The notes: generated by a model from the sequence alone, not told the origin. A stretch of 37,862 nt of DNA from Fimbriimonadaceae bacterium (GCA_025934835.1 JAICWL010000025.1:1-37862), one strand, 5' to 3'. Shown: positions 18,467-27,383, counted from the first letter of the stretch. Numbers and translations: made by a program.

Positions 18467-18472
18467 TATAAT
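18467..18472 (+). promoter_or_regulatory. Candidate -10 box for the E1 dehydrogenase gene
   Basis: A perfect TATAAT lies 57 bases before the chosen ATG of the E1 gene. No good TTGACA-like sequence is seen 16-18 bases upstream. If real, transcription would begin near 18479, which argues against the alternative TTG start at 18472. Confidence 0.35.
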
Positions 18473-18528
18473 TGGTGCGTCAAGTTCACGAGCCGCGGAC
18501 TTTCAAAGCGGAAAGTCGCGAAACCATC

Positions 18529-20487
18529 ATGTCTGCCATACGCGCTCAAAAGGCTTACACAAAACTCGATTTCCTAAGGCTCATGCTCCTGAGCCGAGAG
18601 GGGGACCGGCGAGAAGGCATCCTCCTCAGACAAAGCAAGGGCTGGTTTCAGGTAAGCGGCATGGGGCACGAGGCGCTCGGCGCGCTCGCGTACTGCCTGC
18701 GGGCGGACGATTACGTATTCCCTTACTACCGCGATCGAGCCTTGATGCTGGCACGAGGGATTTCGAATTACGACATGGCGCTCGCGTATTTCGCCAAGCG
18801 CGAGAGCTCATCCGGAGGTCGGCAGATGCCGGGCCACTACTCGAGCAGCGAGCTCAACGTCTTTAGCGTTTGCACCCCCACCGGGGGCTCATTACTGCCC
18901 GCATGCGGAGCCGCCTGGGCTATGAAAATGGAGGGCAAGGATACGGTTTGCCTGGCGACCGTCGGAGACGCCGCGAGCCGGCAAGGCGAATTCTTCGAGG
19001 CAATCGCCTTCGCCTCCCAAGAGTCGCTGCCGGTCGTGTTTATCGTCGAGGACAACAAGTACGGCATCTCGACTCCCACGAAGAAGTTTCTTCCGTTCCA
19101 CCTGGACATTCTCAGCGATGACAAGGTCGTCAAAGTCGACGGCCGGCATCCGGACTACGTTTTCGAAGCGGGCACGGAGGCAGTCGCCAAAGCGCGGCAT
19201 GGCCAGGGCCCGACCATCCTGTGGTGCGATATCGACCGTCTGTCTTCGCACACTTCCAGCGACGACCACAGGGTCTATAGGTCGCTCCAAGACATCGAGG
19301 AGATGACCGAGCGAGACCCGATCCGCCTGCTCGCCGAGGAGCTGATAAGCGCGCGAGAGCTCGACGAATCCACCTGGACGCGGCTGCAAGAAGAGACCGG
19401 CAAAATGGTAGACGAAGACTACCTGCGCGCCGAGCGCGCGCCAGACCCTTCGCCCAGCGATGTGCTCGCCCACAACTTCGGGCCAGAGATCCCCGCGGAG
19501 GAGCCCCCGATTCAACCCGGCCGCATGACGATGGTGGGGGCGATCAATACGACCTTCCGCAAGGCGCTCGAAAACGACCCCAAAGTCGTGTTCTTTGGCG
19601 AAGATATCGAAGACCCGAAGGGCGGTGTCTTTGGGTTGACGAAAGGACTCAGCGACAGCTTTCCGAACCAGGTCTTCAATAGTCCGCTTGCCGAAGCCAC
19701 CATCATGGGGTGCGCGGTCGGACTGGCTGCGTACGGCTGGCGGCCCGTCTTCGAGCTCCAGTTCGTCGACTTCATGGCTCCCGGATGGAATCAGATCACA
19801 ACGAACATGAGCACCCTTCGATGGCGCTCGTTCGGCGACTGGAAATGCCCGCTCGTCGTCTACGCCCCATGCGGCGCGTACCTACCCGGTGGTTCGCTGT
19901 GGCATAGCCAGAGCAACGAGGCGCTCATCGCGCACAACCCGGGGATCAAAGTCGCCATCCCATCGACTCCGGAGGACGCCGCAGGACTGTTTTGGACCGC
20001 CATCCACGGCGACGACCCGTGCTTTATTCTCGTGCCGAAGCACATCTTCCGCATACAACAGGACGTCGGCAAGGCGCATGCACTGCCTTTCGGCAAGGCT
20101 CGGGTCGTTCGCGAAGGTAAGGACGTCACGCTTGTCGCCTGGGGGAACTGCGTCGAGCTTGCTCAAACCGCGGCGGACCAGGCCGACTGCGACGTTGAGG
20201 TCGTAGACTTGCGATCGCTGGTTCCGTGCGACTACGAGACAATCTCGGCTTCGGTTTCGAAGACAGGGCGACTTGTCGTCGTTCAGGAAGACAACCATAC
20301 GTGCGGCTTCGGCCAGGCCGTCATAGCCGAAATGACACGGGTGCCGGAGCGATGGAATCTATTCCTCTCGCCACCGCAGCTAGTGGCCCGCGAGGACGTC
20401 CACATAGGATTCAACCCGATTTACGAGTATGCCGCGCTGCCTGCGGCTGAGCAAGTTCTGGCGGCCATTCGGGTCACGCTCGAATAG
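18529..20487 (+). CDS. 2-oxoacid dehydrogenase E1 component, alpha-beta fusion
   Basis: This thiamine-diphosphate enzyme decarboxylates a 2-oxoacid and transfers the acyl group to a lipoylated E2. In one 652-residue chain it carries both halves that are separate in most branched-chain dehydrogenases. The alpha half (to about residue 320) has GMGHEALG, PYYRDRALMLARG, and the cofactor motif from VGDAASRQGEFFEA to EDNKYGIST. The beta half (from about 340) has VFFGEDIEDPKGGVFG, FNSPLAEATIMG and LVVVQEDNHTCGFGQAV. It resembles 2-oxoisovalerate dehydrogenase more than pyruvate dehydrogenase, but substrate is unproven. No E2 or E3 gene is adjacent. The open frame could start at a TTG at 18472, inside the TATAAT, so ATG 18529 was chosen. 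A terminator-like hairpin follows. Confidence 0.92.
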   Translation: MSAIRAQKAYTKLDFLRLMLLSREGDRREGILLRQSKGWFQVSGMGHEALGALAYCLRADDYVFPYYRDRALMLARGISNYDMALAYFAKRESSSGGRQMPGHYSSSELNVFSVCTPTGGSLLPACGAAWAMKMEGKDTVCLATVGDAASRQGEFFEAIAFASQESLPVVFIVEDNKYGISTPTKKFLPFHLDILSDDKVVKVDGRHPDYVFEAGTEAVAKARHGQGPTILWCDIDRLSSHTSSDDHRVYRSLQDIEEMTERDPIRLLAEELISARELDESTWTRLQEETGKMVDEDYLRAERAPDPSPSDVLAHNFGPEIPAEEPPIQPGRMTMVGAINTTFRKALENDPKVVFFGEDIEDPKGGVFGLTKGLSDSFPNQVFNSPLAEATIMGCAVGLAAYGWRPVFELQFVDFMAPGWNQITTNMSTLRWRSFGDWKCPLVVYAPCGAYLPGGSLWHSQSNEALIAHNPGIKVAIPSTPEDAAGLFWTAIHGDDPCFILVPKHIFRIQQDVGKAHALPFGKARVVREGKDVTLVAWGNCVELAQTAADQADCDVEVVDLRSLVPCDYETISASVSKTGRLVVVQEDNHTCGFGQAVIAEMTRVPERWNLFLSPPQLVAREDVHIGFNPIYEYAALPAAEQVLAAIRVTLE

Positions 20488-20569
20488 CGAGTGTCCAAGG
20501 GCTGGAAAAACGAATGTCATGCCGCGCAGTAAGGCGGCGTAGCAAGAGACGTAACGGCTAGTGGACAGG

Positions 20570-20610
20570 GCCCGGTTTCCGCAAGGATTCCGGGCTCAAT
20601 TTGTTTATTT
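20570..20610 (+). terminator. Likely terminator after the E1 gene
   Basis: GCCCGG and CCGGGC pair, followed by a two-base mismatch, then TCC/GGA closing a GCAA tetraloop; the hairpin spans 20570-20595. It is followed by TCAATTTGTTTATTT, T-rich but interrupted. It sits about 80 bases after the E1 stop. Confidence 0.6.
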
Positions 20611-20842
20611 GGGACAGGGGGACGAACTCATCGGTGATCGGCGCCAGGGAGTCGCCAAACTTACCGTTTCAACGCTCTACATCTGAGAGGCCAGCTTAAC
20701 AGTTATAACTGCCTGGGCGATGCTCGCCACAGAGTCCCACGGAGCCCTAAGCGGGTATATTGACCCAGTTAAACCTAGCAAGCGGCCAAGTGCAGTCGGC
20801 TGCACGGAAGCGCCCGAAACTGTGGGGGTCTCCAACTCAATC
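20611..20842 (+). other. Long leader upstream of the pyrophosphatase gene
   Basis: About 230 bases separate the E1 terminator from the chosen pyrophosphatase start. The sequence holds several small palindromes: GGCGCC near 20639, a GGCG/CGCC hairpin at 20716-20728 and a perfect six-pair hairpin (GTGCAG, loop TCGG, CTGCAC) at 20790-20805. An open frame from ATG 20720 runs into the gene, but its 41 extra residues look untranslated. No known riboswitch class matches convincingly, so a structured or regulatory leader is only a possibility. Confidence 0.4.
20700..20711. promoter_or_regulatory. Perfect 12-base palindrome, possible operator
   Basis: CAGTTATAACTG reads the same on both strands and contains TATAAC, a -10-like hexamer. 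There is no matching -35 box at normal spacing. It could be an operator overlapping a promoter for the pyrophosphatase gene, or chance. Confidence 0.3.
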
Positions 20843-23800
20843 ATGAAGTTTCTTCAGCGCGCGAAGGATGGCGGTTTGTCGCTCACTTCGCCTCGAGCGC
20901 TCGGGCTTGCGATCATTTCGCTGCTCAGCGCCCTCGTTCCCACCCAGGCGCTTGCCGCGGAGGGTGAGAACGTTCATCTGACGTTCAGCAGCACGGACAA
21001 AGCGTGGCTCATAGCCTCGCTGATTCTCGGGCTGGTTGCGCTGGCCTACGGCCTGGGCTACTTGCGGTCGTGGGTGCTCGGTCAGTCTCCGGGCAGCGCG
21101 AAGATGCAGGAAGTCGGCGGCGCTATCCGCAGCGGTGCACTCGCCTACTTGCAGCAGCAGATCAAGACGATGTCGATCTTCATCGTCGTGCTGTTTGTCG
21201 GGCTCGTCAGCCTCTATTGGTCTGCTGGGCCAGCCATAGCGTTCGGCGTGGGCATCTGCTTCGTCGCCGGCGTTTCGGCCTCCTACATCGCCGGCTATTC
21301 CGGCATGCTTATGGCCGTCAATGGCAACATGCGCACGGCTAATGCCGCGCTCACGAGCTATAAGCGCGCGCTCGAAGTGGCATTCCGCAGCGGCGCGGTC
21401 GCCGGCATGGTCACCGTTGGAGTGGGCCTTGTCGGCGCGAGCCTCATCCTCTTGCTTGCTCCGCAGTATGCAACGACGCTGCTTGTCGGCTTCGGGTTCG
21501 GCGGATCGCTGGCCGCTCTGTTTATGAGGGTCGGCGGTGGCATCTTCACGAAGGCCGCGGACGTCGGCGCTGACCTTGTCGGCAAAGTCGAAGCTGGCAT
21601 TCCCGAAGACGACCCTCGCAATCCTGCGACGATCGCGGACAACGTAGGCGACAACGTAGGCGACTGCGCCGGTATGGCCGCCGATATTTTTGAATCGTAC
21701 GAAGTAACGCTAGTCGCCGCGATCGTGCTTGGCGCAGCGACTTCTGCCATTTTCGACCAGACCACCTGGACGAAGCTCATCATGTTCGCGATGCTTGCTC
21801 GAGGCGTCGGAATCCTAGCCTCGATCGTTGGAATCCAGTCCGTAAAGGGCACCGACGACCTGGACGCCGATCCTCTCGCCCGCATCCGAAAGGGCTTCTA
21901 TTCGTCCGCGGTTATAGCCGCGGTTCTCACCGCAATCCTCGCGTTCGTGATGATGGGCGGCATCGGCCAGCCGATCACCACCGCGCAGGTCACGAACTCG
22001 CAGAGCGCACTGTTCGACGAAGTCAAGCTGGTCCAGTCGGTGCGCAATCGCATTGCGGTCGCCGACCACAAGCAGCCGTGGGAAATCGCGCCGAAAGAGA
22101 TCTTGAACGATCCGGTCATTAAGGCCGAGGGCTTCACGGCAAACGACGAGGATACGATCCGAAGCTACGCGAACGCGCAGCTCACGACTCTGCCCGCGCC
22201 GAGGCCTCTGGGCGGCTACCAACTGGTCACAAACCCGACCGACCCCAAGGTGCCGGAGCTGCAGTACGCGACCCAAAACCGGTCTGCCGCTGCTTCGCCG
22301 ACCAACCCGTTTTCGACCGTCGGGGAGGTCTTCGGAGCCACGGGTTCCGATCAGCCCTTCATCGTGAAGGTGCATATCCAGGGCAAGACTGCGGCTCGTC
22401 CGGCCCAAGCCGGCCTGCCGGCGCAGCCTGCCAAGGATATCGACCAAACACAGTATCTCGGCCCGGCTCCGCTCGCCCAGCTGCAAAGCGAAGTCAAGAC
22501 GAACGCATCGCAGGCAAAGGCCAGCGGCATCACGACCTACGAGATCACCGACCAGATCCCGATGCAGCTCTACCTCGGCCAAGACGGCAAGCTAGCGCTC
22601 GTCGCCGGCAAGCCGATCGACAAGCCTTATCTGCTCGGGCTCATTCAGGTGCCCAACTACTTCCCAGAGAGCGTTGATAACGTCAACAAGCTGATCGCTC
22701 AAATGCGCGCCGGCGCAACGACCGAGACGCCTCCGACGGAGCAAATCCCCGTCGGCTTCCTGCGACATGATCCCGTGCCCTGGTGGACGTTCTTCCTCGC
22801 AATCGCCTTCGGAATCGTCATGGCGTTCGCGATCGAGCTGTTGACCGATTACTACGTCTCGACCCATAAGAAGCCGGTTCAGGAAGTTGCCGGAGTGTCG
22901 AGTGCGGGCCCGGCGCCGATGATCATCCAGGGATTCGCATACGCCTCGGAATCCAGCGTGTTCATGGTGTTCTCCATCGTAATCGCGCTGCTGTTCCCGC
23001 TGTTCCTGTTCCCGCCGGCCAAGTTCGGCTACATCCTGAGCTTCTACGGCATCGCCCTCGTGGGTCTCGGACTCTTGACGACGACCGGTTACGTGCTCGC
23101 TATGGACACGTTCGGCCCGATCTCGGACAACGCACAGGGCGTGTACGAGATGAGCGGAGAGGAGCACGACAATATAGCCGCTGCGAAGGCAGTGCAAAGG
23201 CTCGACGCAGCGGGCAATACCACGAAGGCCCTTACGAAGGGGTTCGCGATCGCCACCGCGGTCGTTGCTGCTGTCGCGCTCTTCCACTCGTATCTCGAGG
23301 GAGCGCGCCTTGGCGACATCGGCTTGCGGCTGGACGTGCCAGAGATCTTCCTCGGCCTGCTCATCGGTGGAGCGGCGCCCTATCTGTTCTCCGCGTTCGC
23401 AATTAACGCTGTCGGTCGCTCATCGTTCGAGCTGATCAACGAGGTTCGGCGGCAGTTCCGCGCGGACCCCGGCATCATGGAGGGCACGAGCAAGCCGGAC
23501 TACGGCAGATGCGTCGCCATCGTAACCAAGGCCGCTCAAAAGGAGCTGCTCGGGCCTGGCATCCTTGCGATTGCGCTACCCGTTGCCGTAGGCTTCGGCT
23601 TCAGCATCGGAAAGGCGCCAACTGAAATCGCCGGTCACTTGTACAACCTGACCGGCGCCGAGGCGCTGGGAGGCTTCCTAGCAGGAGCGATCCTCAGTGG
23701 CCAGCTTCTCGCGGTGCTGTTGGCGAACTCGGGCGGCATGTGGGACAACGCCAAGAAGCTGATCGAAGATGGGCTCTACGGCGGCAAAGGCACCGAGGCT

Positions 23801-24163
23801 CACAAAGCGGGCGTCGTTTGCGATACGGTCGGCGATCCGTTCAAGGACACTGCCGGTCCCGCTCTGAACCCGCTCATCAAGGTCATGAACCTCGTGGCCC
23901 TGCTTCTGGCTGGGGTGATTATCGAGCCGTTCAACAATATAGTGCTCTCGATTATCACTATCGTTGCACTGGGTCTGCTCGCTATTTCGATCTACTACTC
24001 GAAGAAGGGATCCATGTCTACCGCTATGGCCGAGGCGAAGGGCGCCGGGGCCGAGGCGGAAGCACACTTCGATAGCGGCGCTCCGGCTATCGAGAGTCCT
24101 GCTCCCAAGCGTCGAATCACGGTGGAGGACGAACCCGAAACCGTGAACGAAGGAAAGGAGTAG
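20843..24163 (+). CDS. hppA: Membrane proton-translocating pyrophosphatase with large inserted domain
   Basis: This integral membrane enzyme couples pyrophosphate hydrolysis to ion pumping. The acidic active-site motifs are all present: DVGADLVGKVEAGIPEDD and NVGDNVGDCAGMAAD (about residues 240-275), TDYYVSTHKKPV (about 668), GPISDNAQGVYEM (about 758) and GDPFKDTAGPALNP (about 997). Lysine in GNTTKA (about residue 795) marks the potassium-independent group, which pumps protons. The chain is 1106 residues, against roughly 650-800 normally. The excess is a hydrophilic block at about residues 373-645, between two membrane helices on the predicted extracytoplasmic side, plus a 50-residue acidic and basic tail. 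The start at ATG 20843 gives a signal-like first segment ending in ALAAEG. A strong terminator follows. Confidence 0.95.
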   Translation: MKFLQRAKDGGLSLTSPRALGLAIISLLSALVPTQALAAEGENVHLTFSSTDKAWLIASLILGLVALAYGLGYLRSWVLGQSPGSAKMQEVGGAIRSGALAYLQQQIKTMSIFIVVLFVGLVSLYWSAGPAIAFGVGICFVAGVSASYIAGYSGMLMAVNGNMRTANAALTSYKRALEVAFRSGAVAGMVTVGVGLVGASLILLLAPQYATTLLVGFGFGGSLAALFMRVGGGIFTKAADVGADLVGKVEAGIPEDDPRNPATIADNVGDNVGDCAGMAADIFESYEVTLVAAIVLGAATSAIFDQTTWTKLIMFAMLARGVGILASIVGIQSVKGTDDLDADPLARIRKGFYSSAVIAAVLTAILAFVMMGGIGQPITTAQVTNSQSALFDEVKLVQSVRNRIAVADHKQPWEIAPKEILNDPVIKAEGFTANDEDTIRSYANAQLTTLPAPRPLGGYQLVTNPTDPKVPELQYATQNRSAAASPTNPFSTVGEVFGATGSDQPFIVKVHIQGKTAARPAQAGLPAQPAKDIDQTQYLGPAPLAQLQSEVKTNASQAKASGITTYEITDQIPMQLYLGQDGKLALVAGKPIDKPYLLGLIQVPNYFPESVDNVNKLIAQMRAGATTETPPTEQIPVGFLRHDPVPWWTFFLAIAFGIVMAFAIELLTDYYVSTHKKPVQEVAGVSSAGPAPMIIQGFAYASESSVFMVFSIVIALLFPLFLFPPAKFGYILSFYGIALVGLGLLTTTGYVLAMDTFGPISDNAQGVYEMSGEEHDNIAAAKAVQRLDAAGNTTKALTKGFAIATAVVAAVALFHSYLEGARLGDIGLRLDVPEIFLGLLIGGAAPYLFSAFAINAVGRSSFELINEVRRQFRADPGIMEGTSKPDYGRCVAIVTKAAQKELLGPGILAIALPVAVGFGFSIGKAPTEIAGHLYNLTGAEALGGFLAGAILSGQLLAVLLANSGGMWDNAKKLIEDGLYGGKGTEAHKAGVVCDTVGDPFKDTAGPALNPLIKVMNLVALLLAGVIIEPFNNIVLSIITIVALGLLAISIYYSKKGSMSTAMAEAKGAGAEAEAHFDSGAPAIESPAPKRRITVEDEPETVNEGKE

Positions 24164-24176
24164 GGCCATCCGATCG

Positions 24177-24213
24177 GCGGGCGACCTGCTGCAGGTCGCC
24201 CGCGATTTTCCTT
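24177..24213 (+). terminator. Rho-independent terminator after the pyrophosphatase gene
   Basis: The arms GCGGGCGACCT and AGGTCGCCCGC form a perfect 11-pair stem around a five-base loop at 24177-24203, followed by GATTTTCCTT. It lies 13 bases after the hppA stop codon. The T-run is short but the stem is very strong. Confidence 0.85.
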
Positions 24214-24233
24214 CGTAGGATAGAATCAGGCCA

Positions 24234-24482
24234 ATGAAGGATCCCAAGGATCTGGTTGGCCTGAAGGCCGCGCGGTCGGTGCTGTCTCGGCGAGGAATCG
24301 ATACCACCAAGGCCGACGTCCGGGTCATGCACGGTGTGCTGGTCATACGTGGGCAGGTCACCGCGATTCGAGGTTCCACTGTCAAGGACGTCAAAGCGGA
24401 AATGGAGAACATCAGCAAGGTTCTCCGTCAAAAGCCCGAAATCCGGGACGTCGTGCTCGACTGCGTCTATCCCGGCATATAG
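24234..24482 (+). CDS. Small conserved-looking protein, BON-like
   Basis: This 82-residue protein starts at the ATG at 24234, 21 bases after the pyrophosphatase terminator. Its alternating strand-helix pattern (DVRVMHGVLVIRGQVTAIRG, then VKDVKAEMENISKVLRQ, then IRDVVLDCVYPG) resembles a single BON-type domain, in which VxxGxVxLxG strands pack on helices. It has no signal peptide or membrane segment, so is probably cytosolic. Balanced composition supports a real gene, but the family assignment is tentative and no function can be given. The next gene begins 42 bases later on the same strand. Confidence 0.7.
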   Translation: MKDPKDLVGLKAARSVLSRRGIDTTKADVRVMHGVLVIRGQVTAIRGSTVKDVKAEMENISKVLRQKPEIRDVVLDCVYPGI

Positions 24483-24524
24483 GTTGCCGGGAACCCGATG
24501 AACCTCTGACGCTGCCCAACCTGT

Positions 24525-25961
24525 GTGGCTGCGTCAGCGATATCTGGGCCAGGCATTCAGCCGCGGCCGAAGCCCGCTGCAACGGCGGACCCCGGGCACT
24601 CGCGACTACTCGCGCTCGACGCGCTGCGCGGGCTCGCCATCCTGGGAATGATGCTCGCAGATTGCGAGCCCTGGACCGAATTGCCCGGCTGGATGTACCA
24701 CGGCCAAGAGCCGCTGCCCGCGCATAAGCTCGTCATGGGTCATGCCGGCATCACGTGGGTCGATCTCGTTTTCCCGTTCTTCCTTTTCTCGCTCGGCATG
24801 GCGATTCCGCTAGCCGGGCGCAGACGAATCGAGCGCGGGCAAACCCCGTGGCAGGTCGTGCTGTGTGGGGTTTGGCGAAGTATCGCGCTGGTCGGATTCG
24901 CCTTCTTCGTACAGCACCTGGCGCCGTATTCGATGTCCGATAACCCGACCGATGGAATGTTCCTGATCGGATTGGTCGGCTTCGGGCTTGCGCTCCCGAT
25001 ATTCTCCCGGCTCCCATCGAACTGGTCCCGGCTTGTCCGCTGGGGCACTCGTATCGTCGGATGCGTTCTGGCTCTGGCGCTGATCCAATCGATCCGGTAC
25101 CCACAGGGCCTCGGGTGGTCCTGGGATCGAAGCGATGGGATCATTCTCATCCTGGCGACCGTGTTCCTGATCGCGAACGCCGCATGGGTCTACACGCGGA
25201 ACAACCCGGCGGCGCGCTGGTGGATCGTTGCCGTGGTGCTCGCGGCATCGCTTGGCGCGGACGCTCCAGGCTCGCCGATCAAGTCGGTTTGGGATTGGAA
25301 CGGCCTTCACTGGGTGTTCCAACCTGCGTTCCTCCTATACCTCACGATAGCGCTTCCGGGGACGATTGTCGGTGACCGAATCGCGACGCAAGGAGTGGCG
25401 TTGCCGTCCGCGCCGAAGATATCGCTGGGGCTCGCGAGCGCGTGCCTCGGGATGATCCCTGCGATGCCGGTCGCGTATTACGCCAGGCTAAGTCCATGGC
25501 TACCCGAGTTGGGCCTGGGCGCAACGATACTTTGCCTGAACCTTCGCTTTCACGATCGCACTCAGACCCAGATTCTTTCCATGGGTCTTGCTTTGCTCAC
25601 GGTGGGAAACGTACTCGAGCCGTTCCAGGGCGGCATCAAGAAGGTGCCGGAGACGCTGAGCTACCTGCTCGCCACGACTGGCCTAGCGATACTTGTACTG
25701 GTTGGGTTTATCCAGCTCTTGAATGCGCGGCCCAATCTGAGCGGCATCAATTTCCTCGCCGGAGCGGGCCAGAATCCGCTTCTCGCCTATCTCGCAATGA
25801 CGAACCTCGCCGAGCCGATTTGGGAGCTGACCGCCGGCAAATGGATCGGAGGGTTCGATCTGTTGCCTTGGCCAGAGCTGGGCCTCGCGATCATCCAAAC
25901 GATGTTCCTTGGCGTGCTCGTTATCCTCTTCAGTCGCAAGCGCGTGGTGTTCCGGGTGTGA
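24525..25961 (+). CDS. DUF5009 / HGSNAT-like multi-pass membrane acyltransferase homologue
   Basis: The 478-residue polytopic membrane protein has about ten to twelve hydrophobic segments. The first, LLALDALRGLAILGMMLAD, and the following WVDLVFPFFLFSLGMAIPL are typical of DUF5009 and of heparan-alpha-glucosaminide N-acetyltransferase relatives. In those proteins, acyl groups move from cytosolic CoA to an extracytoplasmic sugar. The C-terminal GQNPLLAYLAMTNL is also a family feature. The GTG at 24525 is the start chosen; no better ATG exists before the conserved segment and no clear ribosome-binding site is seen. The substrate is unknown. Exact enzymatic activity is inferred from the family only. 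Confidence 0.87.
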   Translation: MAASAISGPGIQPRPKPAATADPGHSRLLALDALRGLAILGMMLADCEPWTELPGWMYHGQEPLPAHKLVMGHAGITWVDLVFPFFLFSLGMAIPLAGRRRIERGQTPWQVVLCGVWRSIALVGFAFFVQHLAPYSMSDNPTDGMFLIGLVGFGLALPIFSRLPSNWSRLVRWGTRIVGCVLALALIQSIRYPQGLGWSWDRSDGIILILATVFLIANAAWVYTRNNPAARWWIVAVVLAASLGADAPGSPIKSVWDWNGLHWVFQPAFLLYLTIALPGTIVGDRIATQGVALPSAPKISLGLASACLGMIPAMPVAYYARLSPWLPELGLGATILCLNLRFHDRTQTQILSMGLALLTVGNVLEPFQGGIKKVPETLSYLLATTGLAILVLVGFIQLLNARPNLSGINFLAGAGQNPLLAYLAMTNLAEPIWELTAGKWIGGFDLLPWPELGLAIIQTMFLGVLVILFSRKRVVFRV

Positions 25962-25987
25962 GCCGGTTTGGACGGTAGACTCGCGCT

Positions 25988-26752
25988 GTGACCGACGAAC
26001 AGAAGATCACATTCGAGGCTCAGGGGTTCCTCACGATCCCGAACGCGCTTTCGAGCGAGGAGCTGAGGAACGTGCGCGAAGCCGCCGAGCGGGCTTATAG
26101 GAAGTGGATTTCCGACCCTTCGCTACCCGGCGGTCGGGGAGAAACGCTGGAACAGGTCCAGTGCCCAATCGAGTACGACGACGTTCTGCTCAGGCTTCTC
26201 TGGCATCCGAATGTGTTTCCCTTGGTGCGCCACGCCGTCGGCGACGATGTGATGATGATCGACAACGACATGTTCGTGACGCCGCCGAACACCAAGCACA
26301 CCCATGCACACTGGCACCACGACGTCGGTATGCCGGGGGTTTACCACCCGATGTCCGTGATGATGGTCAAAGTGTTCTTCCTGCTGACGGACGTCAACGA
26401 GAACTCGGGCGGCACCGCCATGGTGCCGGGCTCCCATCGGTTTCCTGAAGGGTTCCAGTTTCCGACCGTCGAAGATCCCCGAGCGATGCCGGCGGCCGTC
26501 CAGATGACAGGCAAGGCAGGGGCCGCCTATATGTTCAACGGACGCATCTACCACTGCGCTGTCAAGAACGAAAGCGACGCGCCGCGTAAAGTGCTGATTT
26601 ATAACTACGGACATTTCTGGATGAAAATGTGGTCGGGGTATGAGCCGTCCGCCGAGCTACTGAATCGCGTGGAACAAAGCGGTGATCCGGTTCAGATGCA
26701 GCTGCTCGGAATTGGAGATGCCTACGGGCAGAGGCTCGCGGCGACGGCCTGA
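25988..26752 (+). CDS. Phytanoyl-CoA dioxygenase (PhyH) family protein
   Basis: This is a non-haem iron(II)- and 2-oxoglutarate-dependent dioxygenase of 254 residues. The iron triad is visible as His-x-Asp within HAHWHHDVG (about residues 103-111) and a distal His in YHCAVKNES (about 184). The 2-oxoglutarate-binding arginine would be in the following PRKVLIYNY. Family members hydroxylate diverse small molecules, so the substrate is unknown. A GTG begins the gene (MTDEQKITFEAQGFL), giving the usual N-terminal FEAQGFLTIPN. The stop overlaps the start of upp as TGATG, so the two are translationally coupled; no obvious metabolic reason is evident. Confidence 0.92.
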   Translation: MTDEQKITFEAQGFLTIPNALSSEELRNVREAAERAYRKWISDPSLPGGRGETLEQVQCPIEYDDVLLRLLWHPNVFPLVRHAVGDDVMMIDNDMFVTPPNTKHTHAHWHHDVGMPGVYHPMSVMMVKVFFLLTDVNENSGGTAMVPGSHRFPEGFQFPTVEDPRAMPAAVQMTGKAGAAYMFNGRIYHCAVKNESDAPRKVLIYNYGHFWMKMWSGYEPSAELLNRVEQSGDPVQMQLLGIGDAYGQRLAATA

Positions 26753-27372
26753 TGCCTTTACAAGTTCTGGATCATCCTTTGGCCGGCCATCTTTTGGCTG
26801 CGCTCCGGGACAAGTCCACGCCTCCGGAGCAGTTCAGACGGCTGTCGAAGAGCCTGACGACGCTGCTCGTGCTCGAGGCCACACGACGAGTGGGCACGAA
26901 GGAGATCGAGGTCGAGACTCCGATCCAAAAAACCGCGGCGAGAGTTATCGGCCAGAAGCTGGCGGTGGTTCCGATCCTTCGAGCGGGGCTCGGCATGCTC
27001 GAGCCCGCGGTCGACCTCTTTCCGGACGTCGCGGTGGGCTACATCGGCCTGGAGCGGCACGAGGACACGGCTGTGGCGCGGAGCTACTACAGCAAGCTTC
27101 CGGACCTCGAAGGCCGGTACACGCTTTGTCTCGATCCGATGCTCGCCACCGGTGGATCGGCGTCCCAGGCCGTTGCGCTGATTCGATCGTGCGGCGCCGA
27201 GCAGATCACGATGGTCTGTGTGGTCGCTGCGCCGGAGGGCGTGGCCAGGTTTGAGGCGTCGCATCCCGGGGTGCCCATCGTCGCCGCATGTCTCGACGAA
27301 AAGCTAAACGAGCGCAAATATATCGTGCCGGGCCTCGGAGACTTTGGGGACCGACTTTACGGCACTCCCTGA
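26752..27372 (+). CDS. upp: Uracil phosphoribosyltransferase
   Basis: This salvage enzyme makes UMP from uracil and PRPP. The 206-residue protein has the family signature throughout: HPLAGHLLAALRDKSTPPEQF near the start, VVPILRAGLGM around residues 75-85, and the PRPP loop DPMLATGGSA around 126-135. The length is normal for a bacterial Upp. The ATG overlaps the stop of the PhyH gene by one base. It is convergent with the CNNM gene, with 11 bases between stop codons, and no terminator was seen there. Confidence 0.97.
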   Translation: MPLQVLDHPLAGHLLAALRDKSTPPEQFRRLSKSLTTLLVLEATRRVGTKEIEVETPIQKTAARVIGQKLAVVPILRAGLGMLEPAVDLFPDVAVGYIGLERHEDTAVARSYYSKLPDLEGRYTLCLDPMLATGGSASQAVALIRSCGAEQITMVCVVAAPEGVARFEASHPGVPIVAACLDEKLNERKYIVPGLGDFGDRLYGTP

Positions 27373-27383
27373 TCTGCTACCGA

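Noticed and set aside
20611-20842. Fluoride riboswitch before the pyrophosphatase
   Set aside because: There are GGCG/CGCC stems and an AAAC, but the conserved GAUG and downstream pseudoknot sequences do not line up.
20720-20842. Upstream extension of the pyrophosphatase reading frame
   Set aside because: The 41 extra residues are hydrophilic and unlike the family; MKFLQRAK followed by a signal-like segment is the better start.
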